Shown here one piece after another: positions 7,689 through 13,998 of a DNA stretch of 17,259 nucleotides. The notes under the pieces were generated by a model. That model was not told where the DNA came from, made no database searches, and saw nothing but the letters and a program-made list of their open reading frames with translations. Source of the DNA: CBDVBZ01 sp965372355. GTDB taxonomy: Bacteria > Krumholzibacteriota > Krumholzibacteriia > WVZY01. The DNA lies in NCBI GenBank assembly GCA_965372355.1, contig CBDVBZ010000078.1, positions 1 to 17,259 on the forward strand, read 5' to 3'. How positions within the stretch are numbered: the first letter of the stretch is position 1; each line of letters starts with the position of its first letter. Made by a program: the position numbers and the translations under genes.

Positions 7689-8147
7689 CTATTCTTCAGC
7701 GGGTACTTCGACGCCCGAACTGTGGTCGTGGATGATTCGCCACCCGTTCTCGGTTTTTTTGAAAATAAGCGTAAACGCGCCATGTGGCGATGAGTTTTCC
7801 ATCTCGAGCCACCACGAACCGATCACCCACGCGGTATCGTCGCTGATAGTGCGGACTTCGACGCCATCGAACCGGAGCGTGCCCATGTTGCCCTCGGGGT
7901 AGGCGACCTCGTAACGCTTCAGCAGCGGGTCCCATCCTCTCGAGAACGTCCCCCGGCTCGCGAAGATCAGCTCGGGTGATCTGATATAGCCCTCGAGATA
8001 ACTCTCTATGTCGCCGCGGTTCCAGGCTTCGACCTGCGCATCCATCACTGCCCGGATATCGGCTTCGGGATCTCCGGAATCCGACTGCCGGCACGCCCCC
8101 CCGCCCGCCGCAAGTGCGCAGAGGAGAATTAGCAAAAACCGGTGCAT
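7689..8147 (-). CDS. Exported DUF4440/SnoaL-like (NTF2-fold) protein, possible lipoprotein
   Basis: This small protein (152 residues from the ATG at 8147; a second ATG lies directly upstream at 8150) has an N-terminal hydrophobic signal and then A-G-G-G-A-C-R-Q. The Cys at residue 19 could be lipidated, but the preceding G-G-A is a poor lipobox. The mature part matches the DUF4440/SnoaL-like pattern: D-I-R-A-V-M-D-A-Q-V-E-A-W-N-R-G-D-I at its start, a central S-R-G-W-D-P-L-L-K-R-Y segment, and a final W-R-I-I-H-D-H-S-S strand. These NTF2-fold domains bind small ligands or act as minor enzymes; no specific activity can be predicted. AGG lies 6 nt before the 8147 ATG, which favours it over 8150. 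Two TAG stops in tandem end the gene. It is the first gene of an operon with phosphofructokinase, an odd pairing of an exported protein with a glycolytic enzyme. Confidence 0.78.
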   Translation of the reverse strand: MHRFLLILLCALAAGGGACRQSDSGDPEADIRAVMDAQVEAWNRGDIESYLEGYIRSPELIFASRGTFSRGWDPLLKRYEVAYPEGNMGTLRFDGVEVRTISDDTAWVIGSWWLEMENSSPHGAFTLIFKKTENGWRIIHDHSSGVEVPAEE

Positions 8148-8167
8148 CATATACCTGCAATCCGCGT

Positions 8168-8173
8168 ATATTA
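8168..8173 (-). promoter_or_regulatory. Possible -10 box for the DUF4440-phosphofructokinase operon
   Basis: On the reverse strand TAATAT (8173 to 8168) would place the transcript start near 8161, about 11-14 nt upstream of the start codon. No good -35 is visible at 16-18 nt spacing; that position falls in the GC-rich repeat region. The call is tentative. Confidence 0.35.
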
Positions 8174-8196
8174 GTCAGAGCTGTTTACGGCCGGTT

Positions 8197-8306
8197 GGTG
8201 CCGGTTCTCGGCCGCAGCTCAACCGGCGGATGGTGCCGGTTCTCGGTCGCAGCTCAACCGGCAAATCGTGCCGCCCGGAAGGCCCCCGACCGCAGCACAA
8301 CCGGCG
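8197..8306. repeat. Intergenic 35-bp GC-rich repeats with internal palindrome, about three copies
   Basis: Units 8197-8231 and 8232-8266 are direct repeats differing at 3 of 35 positions. A third, degenerate and slightly longer copy (8267-8306) keeps the core CGCAGC.CAACCGGC. Each of the first two copies contains the inverted repeat GCCGGTT / AACCGGC (for example 8200-8206 with 8221-8227, 14-nt loop). A partial CCGGTTG also precedes the first copy (8191-8197). The array lies between two divergently transcribed genes. It has no T-tract and no coding potential that I trust. Confidence 0.8.
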
Positions 8307-8366
8307 ACCGGACGTAACGAGTGTTGCAAAAACCACTAGGATTTTGAACCCGAAAGCGAGCACGTC

Positions 8367-9140
8367 GTGCGGAGCACCCCTGTCATCAAAACCGCCATGG
8401 TTCGGGGCGTCCCGGCGACGTTTGACCATTGTATACGATATGACCCGTCCGAGTCCATCGATGTAATGCTGGCGAGGCGGCAGCACCGAGAATACTGCGA
8501 GGTGTTGCGGGAGCTAGGGGTCGATGTCGTCGAAGTCACCCCGGACGACCGCTATCCGGACTGCTGCTTCGTGGAGGACCCGGTCCTCGTTGTGGATGAA
8601 TACGCCGTCGTAACGAGCATGGGGGCCGCGTCACGGAGGGGGGAGGGGGAGGCCCTACGGGAGGCCCTGTCCCTGTGTGGCAAGCGGATTGTGGAGATCG
8701 AGGGGCCTGGGACGCTCGAGGGCGGAGATGTGGTGATGCTGGGTGACAGGATTCTGGTCGGTCTCACCGGCCGCACGAATCGCGAGGGTGTGGAGGAGCT
8801 GGCGGCGATTATTGGACCGCGGCGCGACGTCATCGCTCTGGAGGTCCGGGACGCGCTTCACCTCAAGTCCGTTTGCTCGTATTTGGGCGACGGTCACGTC
8901 GTTTTGGCTCCTGGGTATATCGACGAGTCGGTTTTCGACGATTATGAGCGGATTGAGATTGCTGCCCGGGATACGTACGCCGCAAACTGTATCGGGGTGA
9001 ACGGGAGCGTTATCGTCGCCGATGGGTTTCCCGACGTGACGGCGAAGATCGCGGATGCGGGGTTCGAGACGATCGAGATCCAAATGTCGGAGTTCTGCAA
9101 GTGTGATGGCGGCTTATCCTGTCTTTCCGTTCGTTTCTGA
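8367..9140 (+). CDS. ddaH: Dimethylarginine dimethylaminohydrolase (DDAH)
   Basis: This enzyme hydrolyses N-omega-methylated arginines to citrulline plus methylamine or dimethylamine in the cytosol. The 257-residue length is typical. The guanidino-modifying-enzyme active site is complete: C-F-V-E70-D71-P near the substrate, T-L-E118-G-G-D, catalytic His165 in A-L-H-L-K-S, and catalytic Cys252 in D-G-G-L-S-C-L-S, close to the C-terminus as expected. Arginine deiminase is a relative, but the short length and the S-E-F-x-K-C-D-G-G-L-S-C ending fit DDAH. The GTG at 8367 is chosen because the internal ATG at 8397 would remove part of the first beta strand; only a weak AGCGAG precedes it, so the start is less certain than the identity. 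No arginine pathway genes are adjacent. Confidence 0.9.
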   Translation: MRSTPVIKTAMVRGVPATFDHCIRYDPSESIDVMLARRQHREYCEVLRELGVDVVEVTPDDRYPDCCFVEDPVLVVDEYAVVTSMGAASRRGEGEALREALSLCGKRIVEIEGPGTLEGGDVVMLGDRILVGLTGRTNREGVEELAAIIGPRRDVIALEVRDALHLKSVCSYLGDGHVVLAPGYIDESVFDDYERIEIAARDTYAANCIGVNGSVIVADGFPDVTAKIADAGFETIEIQMSEFCKCDGGLSCLSVRF

Positions 9141-9214
9141 GCGGCGGGGCCGAGCCTTCGAGTGCAACCAAACGCCGCTGGGGCGGGTCTAATGAGTGCG
9201 GACTGCGTTTTGAC

Positions 9215-12112
9215 ATGATTGGCCAGACGATACATCAATACAGGATTCTCGAGAAACTCGGTCAGGGGGGTATGGGCGAGGTGTATCTGGCCGACGACAC
9301 CAAGCTCAATCGCAAGGTGGCCCTGAAGTTTCTGTCAGAGACGTATACGTCCGACGCTGAAGTGCTCGCCAGGTTCAAGCGCGAGGCGCAGATGGCGGCC
9401 GGGCTCAATCACCCGAACATCGTTACCGTTCACGAGGTTGCGGAGTACGAGGGACGCCCGTTCTTTGCGATGGCCTACATCGACGGAGAATCTCTCGCAG
9501 AACGGATCGCCAAGGGCAGCCTGCCGCTCGACGATGCCCTCGAAATTGCCACACAGATCGGCGACGGGCTGCATAACGCGCACGAAGCGGGCGTGGTGCA
9601 TCGTGACATCAAGCCCGGCAACGTTTTCATGGAACACAGCGGTCGGGTCAAGATCCTGGATTTCGGTCTGGCCAAGATCGGGGGCGGGAGCAGGGTGACG
9701 GGTGCAACCTCAACGTTTGGAACCATTTACTACATGTCACCCGAACAGGTTCGGGGCGAGGTCGTCGATCGCCGGTCCGACGTGTTTTCGTTCGGTGTCT
9801 TGTTGCACGAGATGCTCACCGGTGAGCTGCCGTTCAAAGGGGATCATTCCGCGGCAATCATCTATTCGATCACGAACGAGGACCCAAAGCCACCGTCGTC
9901 CCTCGGGACGGGGGTGCCGGCGGAGCTCGATACCGTCGTAGCGCGGGCGCTGGACAAAAATCCCGATAACAGATATCAGACCATCCAAGAAATGCTGGAC
10001 GATCTCGGCCGCTACCGGGCGGGGCTCGGGGTGGCATCCGGGGGTGGGGCAAAGAGACTCATCCGGATCCTGCTGCCGACGTCGATCGTGTTTATGGCGG
10101 TTGCGGCGTTGATTTTCTTCAACCCCTTCGGGCTCGAGTTCAACCCGAAACGGGGAGCAGTCGCCGCGGACAATTCGCTCGCCATCATGTATTTCGAGAA
10201 CGTCGTCAACCCCGAGGACCCGATGCGCCTGGGCGAGATCGTCACCAACCTCCTTATCACCGATTTGTCCGAATCCGAGTACATGGATGTCGTTTCCGAA
10301 CAGCGGCTCTACGATATTCTCAAGTTGCAGGGTAGGGAGGGGGAGAAGGTTATCGATAGAAGCACTGCGACGGATGTCGCGGCTCATGCGGGCGCCAAGT
10401 GGATGTTACTCGGTAGCATCCTGCAGGAGGAGCCCCGTTTGATCGTCACATCGCGGCTGGTGGATGTTGAAACGGGGAAGGTTGCCGCGTCGCAGCGCGT
10501 CACGGGGCAGGAGAACGACAAGATCTTTGAGATCGTCGACCAGCTGACGAGCGAGATAAAGAAAGATCTGGCGCTCCCTGCGGCGGCGGCACGTGAGAAG
10601 GATATGCCGGTTGCCGAAGCAACAACGCACTCGACGGAGGCCTATCGGTATTACCTTGAGGGAATGGACTATTTGAACAAGTACTACGACCAGGAGGCAA
10701 AGGCGAGCTTCGACCGCGCGCTCGAATACGACTCGACGTTTGCGATGGCCTATCTCCGACTATCGTCGAGTGTGATCTCGAACAGCATGACGGAGAGAAG
10801 GCGCGCGATCTCCAAGGCGGTGGAGTACTCGGATCGAGCAAGCAAGAAGGAACTTCGCTACATCAATAGCGCGAGCGCACTTATCTCGGGCGACGTGAAG
10901 GGCGCCATTGCGGAGCTCGAGACGCTCATCGAGGAACATCCGAACGAGAAAGAGGCATACAAAGAGCTCGGCGATATCTACCGGGTGTACATCAGCGATC
11001 CGGACGAGGCGATTTCGTATTATCGCCGGGTCCTCGTGATCGATCCGATGGACAAAGGATCGTACAACAGCCTGGCGTATCTCTATCAGAGCGTCGGTGA
11101 TATCGACAACTACATATGGGCGATCTATCAGTACATGTCGTTGGCGCCGGGTGAGGCGAACCCACACGATTCGCGAGGCGATCTCTACGCCTTCAGCGGC
11201 AAGCCCGGAAAGGCGATCAAATCGTATGCGAAGGCGCTCGAGCTAAAGCCGGATTTCCATGGGTCGCGAGTCAAGCTCGGGCACATGCACCTGTTCAACG
11301 GTGACTATGACAAGGCGAGAGAGGCGTACACCACGTTGGTTGACGACGGTGATGCCAGCATCAGGGCATGGGGACGGGGCTTGATGACACTGGTCCCGAT
11401 GTATCAGGGACGGCTGGATGAGGCGATCAAACTGCTGGATGAGGGGATCGCGGCGGATCGGGCCGAGGGTGTCGAGGGTAAGTTTCACACGGGCAAGTAC
11501 GCGATGAAGGCGTTTGCCTACGCGGCGAAAAGGGACTACGCGCGCGCTGTCGCGGAGGCTCGAGCCGGGCTCGAACTGACCAACCAAAGCAATCCGGATG
11601 ACTCGTTCGTGTGGCTTGCCGTGCTCGTCGGGATGTACGCGGCCGCCGGGGACTTCGAGCGTGCCGAGGGAACGCTCCAACAGCTCGAAGATGTGACAGA
11701 AATGTCCGACCCGGGGCGGGAGCGTGTGTTTTTCCTAGCGCAGGGCGTGTTGGAGTGTGAGAGGGGGGATGCCGCCGCGGCGTGCAAGACCATCGAAGCT
11801 TACAGCGTTGCGGGGCCGGAGTTCTATCTCGATTACGAGTTGGCCCTCGCGTACCTCGATGCTGGCCGACTACAGGAGGCTATTGCGAGTTACGAGGCGA
11901 TGATCCGTAGATATTCCGAAGAGCGCGCGCAACGTCCGATCCACGCCGTCAAGTTGTATTACTATCTTGGTGTGGCCTTCGAGTCATCGGGGAGGACGGG
12001 CAAGGCGATAGCGCAGTACACGACTTTTCTCGATATCTGGCAAAACGCCGACGCTTCGATTCCGGAAGTGCAGGATGCGCGCAACCGGTTGGCGCAGTTG
12101 AACCGATCGTGA
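9215..12112 (+). CDS. Hanks-type Ser/Thr protein kinase with TolB-like and TPR domains
   Basis: This is a 965-residue inner-membrane signalling protein. Residues 9-270 form a complete kinase domain: G-Q-G-G-M-G loop (16-21), ATP-anchoring Lys38, H129-R-D131-I-K-P-G-N catalytic loop, D149-F-G151, and S-P-E (175-177) in place of A-P-E. A single membrane helix follows at about 283-302, so the kinase is cytoplasmic and the rest is probably periplasmic. Residues about 320-455 resemble the TolB-N/FlgO/CsgG-type domain (S-L-A-I-M-Y-F-E-N, then L-L-I-T-D-L). From about 470 to the end there are many tetratricopeptide repeats (for example A-I-K-S-Y-A-K-A-L-E-L-K-P), which usually bind protein partners. 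All catalytic residues are present, so an active kinase is expected. The ATG has no clear Shine-Dalgarno sequence. The TGA directly touches the -10 of the next gene. Confidence 0.92.
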   Translation: MIGQTIHQYRILEKLGQGGMGEVYLADDTKLNRKVALKFLSETYTSDAEVLARFKREAQMAAGLNHPNIVTVHEVAEYEGRPFFAMAYIDGESLAERIAKGSLPLDDALEIATQIGDGLHNAHEAGVVHRDIKPGNVFMEHSGRVKILDFGLAKIGGGSRVTGATSTFGTIYYMSPEQVRGEVVDRRSDVFSFGVLLHEMLTGELPFKGDHSAAIIYSITNEDPKPPSSLGTGVPAELDTVVARALDKNPDNRYQTIQEMLDDLGRYRAGLGVASGGGAKRLIRILLPTSIVFMAVAALIFFNPFGLEFNPKRGAVAADNSLAIMYFENVVNPEDPMRLGEIVTNLLITDLSESEYMDVVSEQRLYDILKLQGREGEKVIDRSTATDVAAHAGAKWMLLGSILQEEPRLIVTSRLVDVETGKVAASQRVTGQENDKIFEIVDQLTSEIKKDLALPAAAAREKDMPVAEATTHSTEAYRYYLEGMDYLNKYYDQEAKASFDRALEYDSTFAMAYLRLSSSVISNSMTERRRAISKAVEYSDRASKKELRYINSASALISGDVKGAIAELETLIEEHPNEKEAYKELGDIYRVYISDPDEAISYYRRVLVIDPMDKGSYNSLAYLYQSVGDIDNYIWAIYQYMSLAPGEANPHDSRGDLYAFSGKPGKAIKSYAKALELKPDFHGSRVKLGHMHLFNGDYDKAREAYTTLVDDGDASIRAWGRGLMTLVPMYQGRLDEAIKLLDEGIAADRAEGVEGKFHTGKYAMKAFAYAAKRDYARAVAEARAGLELTNQSNPDDSFVWLAVLVGMYAAAGDFERAEGTLQQLEDVTEMSDPGRERVFFLAQGVLECERGDAAAACKTIEAYSVAGPEFYLDYELALAYLDAGRLQEAIASYEAMIRRYSEERAQRPIHAVKLYYYLGVAFESSGRTGKAIAQYTTFLDIWQNADASIPEVQDARNRLAQLNRS

Positions 12113-12118
12113 TACAAT
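12089..12118 (+). promoter_or_regulatory. Predicted promoter for kynureninase inside the end of the kinase gene, probably giving a leaderless mRNA
   Basis: TTGGCG (12089-12094), an 18-nt spacer and TACAAT (12113-12118) make a plausible sigma70-type promoter. The kinase TGA stop (12110-12112) ends exactly where the -10 begins. Only 6 nt separate the -10 from the kynureninase ATG (12125), and no Shine-Dalgarno sequence is present, so the mRNA would begin at or next to the start codon. Confidence 0.55.
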
Positions 12119-12124
12119 GCGGGC

Positions 12125-13402
12125 ATGAGCCCGCAAATTCCACACCGCAGTCCCCAGTTCCATACCGACAGAGACTTCGCGGCCCAGCTCGACTTGGACG
12201 ATCCTCTCGCCGGGTTTCGCTCTCGTTTCGCCATTCCTGACAACACGATTTACTTCGACGGCAACTCGCTTGGGCTGATGCCGAAGTCCGGGGCCGACGC
12301 AGTCCAGCGCGTTGTCGACGAATGGAAAACACGTGCAATCAACGCGTGGTTCGATGCGGACAAACCATGGATCGGTATTGCCGAGCGCCTGGGGGCGGAG
12401 ATTGCCCCGCTCGTCGGAGCGGAACCCGATGAAGTCATTGCAACCGGTACCACAACCGTCAACCTGCACACGCTGATTGGCACGTTCTACCACCCGGAGG
12501 GGAAGAGGACAAAGATCCTTGCGGATGAATTGACGTTTCCATCCGATATCTATGCGTTGGGCGGACAGATCCGTCTGAAGGGGCTGGATCCGGCCACCCA
12601 CCTCGTGCTCGTGCGAAGCCGTGATGGGCGTTTCTTAAAAGAATCCGAGATTGTCGAGTTGATGACGCCCGAGATCGCCGTCGCCCTTCTCCCCTCGGTG
12701 TTGTACCGAAGCGCGCAGTTGCTGGACATGGAGCGTCTGGCGAAGGCGGCTCACGAGCGGGGTATCGTCATAGGTTTCGATTGCTCGCACTCGGTGGGTG
12801 CAATCCCGCATTACATGGACGAGTGGGGAATCGACTTCGCCACCTGGTGCAGTTACAAGTATCTCAACGGTGGGCCTGGGTGCCCTGCCTTTCTCTATCT
12901 GAATCGTCGCCACTTCGACCAGCCACCCGCCATGCCTGGGTGGTTCGGTTTCGAGAGGGACCGGCAGTTCGACATGCTGACCACGTTCCAGCACCACCGC
13001 GGTGCACGAGGATGGCAGATCTCATCCCCGGGTATTCTGTCGATGGTGCCCCTCGAGGAATCAATCGAGATTCTACGGGAAGCCGGTATCGCCGCCATCC
13101 GCGGAAAATCGCTGCGGATGACCTCTTACATGTTGTTTCTAATGGATGAACGGCTCCCCGAAGGATGCTTTCGAATCGGGACGCCGCGAGAATCGACGGC
13201 GCGCGGGGGGCACATTGCGCTCGAGCACCAGGACCTGGCACCACAGGTGTTCGAAGCCCTGGCCGGACGCGGTGTTGTCGCTGATCTGCGGCCGCCGAAC
13301 GTCGTGCGCCTCTGTCCCAGTCCCCTCTACAACACGTACACCGAGATCTGGGATGTCGTCGCCCACCTCCGCGAGATAGCACGGTCACTGGGAACTCGTT
13401 AG
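12125..13402 (+). CDS. kynU: Kynureninase
   Basis: This cytosolic pyridoxal-phosphate enzyme cleaves kynurenine (or 3-hydroxykynurenine) to anthranilate (or 3-hydroxyanthranilate) plus alanine in tryptophan catabolism. Its 425 residues are a normal length. Visible motifs are Y-F-D-G-N-S-L-G-L (43-51), typical of kynureninases; G-T-T-T-V-N-L-H (108-115), the cofactor phosphate-binding loop; F-D219-C-S-H222-S-V-G-A-I-P with the Asp that contacts the pyridine nitrogen; and W-C-S-Y-K245-Y-L-N-G-G-P-G with the Schiff-base Lys. The G-G-H-I-A-L-E and V-R-L-C-P-S-P-L-Y-N C-terminal motifs are also present. No tryptophan dioxygenase or kynurenine formamidase gene is nearby. The start is 12 nt after the kinase stop, without a ribosome-binding site. 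Confidence 0.94.
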   Translation: MSPQIPHRSPQFHTDRDFAAQLDLDDPLAGFRSRFAIPDNTIYFDGNSLGLMPKSGADAVQRVVDEWKTRAINAWFDADKPWIGIAERLGAEIAPLVGAEPDEVIATGTTTVNLHTLIGTFYHPEGKRTKILADELTFPSDIYALGGQIRLKGLDPATHLVLVRSRDGRFLKESEIVELMTPEIAVALLPSVLYRSAQLLDMERLAKAAHERGIVIGFDCSHSVGAIPHYMDEWGIDFATWCSYKYLNGGPGCPAFLYLNRRHFDQPPAMPGWFGFERDRQFDMLTTFQHHRGARGWQISSPGILSMVPLEESIEILREAGIAAIRGKSLRMTSYMLFLMDERLPEGCFRIGTPRESTARGGHIALEHQDLAPQVFEALAGRGVVADLRPPNVVRLCPSPLYNTYTEIWDVVAHLREIARSLGTR

Positions 13403-13485
13403 GTAAGGGCCATGGCGAGCGCCCTCACTTCATGACTCCCTCGCGCTGATGGCTCAGTTGGAGCGCTCGGTCGTAATGTCCGTTC

Positions 13486-13505
13486 GGGCACTCGCCGTGC
13501 CCCCT
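13486..13505 (+). terminator. Weak hairpin after kynureninase
   Basis: GGGCAC (13486-13491) pairs with GTGCCC (13497-13502) around a 5-nt loop, followed only by CCTTT. The stem is short and the T-tract poor, and it lies 84 nt after the kynureninase stop. It may be an inefficient terminator or part of a longer structured spacer. Confidence 0.3.
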
Positions 13506-13534
13506 TTGTGAAGCGAGTACCCATCGCGATTTCA

Positions 13535-13563
13535 TTGGTTGTTACAGTGGAATCTGGTATGTT
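13535..13563 (+). promoter_or_regulatory. Possible promoter for the ParB/SerK-like gene
   Basis: TTGGTT (13535-13540) and TATGTT (13558-13563) are separated by 17 nt. This would start transcription near 13570, about 23 nt before the proposed CTG start, leaving room for the GGGGGAG ribosome-binding site. Confidence 0.45.
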
Positions 13564-13592
13564 GGATTGTCGCTTTCACGGGGGAGACAGCA

Positions 13593-13994
13593 CTGTCCAG
13601 GCTCGTATTCATAAATCCAGACGAACTTCACGCCCACGAGGCGGTGAAGGAAGAGCATATCCGCCGTATTGTCGAAATGATAAAACGAACCGGGTTCTTT
13701 CACCCGCCGCTGCTGATCGACGGCGAGAGCAAGGTTGTTCTGGACGGTCACCACAGGCTGCGCGCGAGCCGCACGCTGGAGTGCCGGGAGGTTCCCTGTT
13801 ACTGCGTGGACTATATGAACGACGACTCGGTCAGCCTCGAGTCATGGAGGCCCGAGATCACCGTCACCAAGAAGCAGGTTGTCGAGATGGGTTTGAGCGA
13901 TGATCTGTATCCGTTCAAGACGACGCGACATCGCTACATCCTGCCCGACCCGATCGAGCGGACACCGCTCGCTCGGTTGACGAACTCCCCGTAA
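13593..13994 (+). CDS. Small ParB/SerK-like (ParB N-terminal fold) protein
   Basis: This is a 133-residue protein if the CTG at 13593 is used; an ideally placed GGGGGAG ends 6 nt before it. Alternative in-frame starts are CTG at 13554 and TTG at 13539, but neither has a good ribosome-binding site and the extra N-terminus (W-N-L-V-C-W) looks unlike the family. The body shows a ParB/Srx-type fold: N-P-D-E-L-x-x-H-E, H-I-R-R-I-V-E-M-I-K, P-P-L-L-I-D, and the diagnostic V-V-L-D-G-H-H-R-L-R-A-S. The D-G-H-H-R motif and the later P-F-K-T-T-R-H-R are shared with SerK/SbnI-type free-serine kinases and related stand-alone proteins, but this protein is only about half the length of SerK. It could be a nucleotide-binding enzyme, a small kinase or a regulator; I cannot decide. 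It converges on sppA with a 4-nt gap. Confidence 0.75.
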   Translation: MSRLVFINPDELHAHEAVKEEHIRRIVEMIKRTGFFHPPLLIDGESKVVLDGHHRLRASRTLECREVPCYCVDYMNDDSVSLESWRPEITVTKKQVVEMGLSDDLYPFKTTRHRYILPDPIERTPLARLTNSP

Positions 13995-13998
13995 GACC

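Noticed and set aside
6527..7735. 402-residue forward open frame opposite phosphofructokinase
   Set aside because: It is antisense to a gene with complete motifs and shows no family features of its own.
8197..8306. CRISPR array
   Set aside because: The units are contiguous 35-bp repeats without unique spacers, and no cas gene is present.
8151..8366. Riboswitch upstream of DDAH
   Set aside because: No conserved riboswitch core could be recognised; the visible structure is explained by the direct repeats.
9138..9180. Terminator after DDAH
   Set aside because: GCGGCG and CGCCGC can pair, but the loop is about 26 nt and no T-tract follows.
13430..13503. tRNA gene
   Set aside because: A D-loop-like GGCTCAGTTGG is present, but the acceptor stem, anticodon arm and GTTCGA T-loop in the right spacing are missing.
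13508..13903. Forward open frame overlapping the ParB/SerK-like gene
   Set aside because: It is Arg/Gly-rich in a shifted frame, while the other frame encodes the D-G-H-H-R motif.
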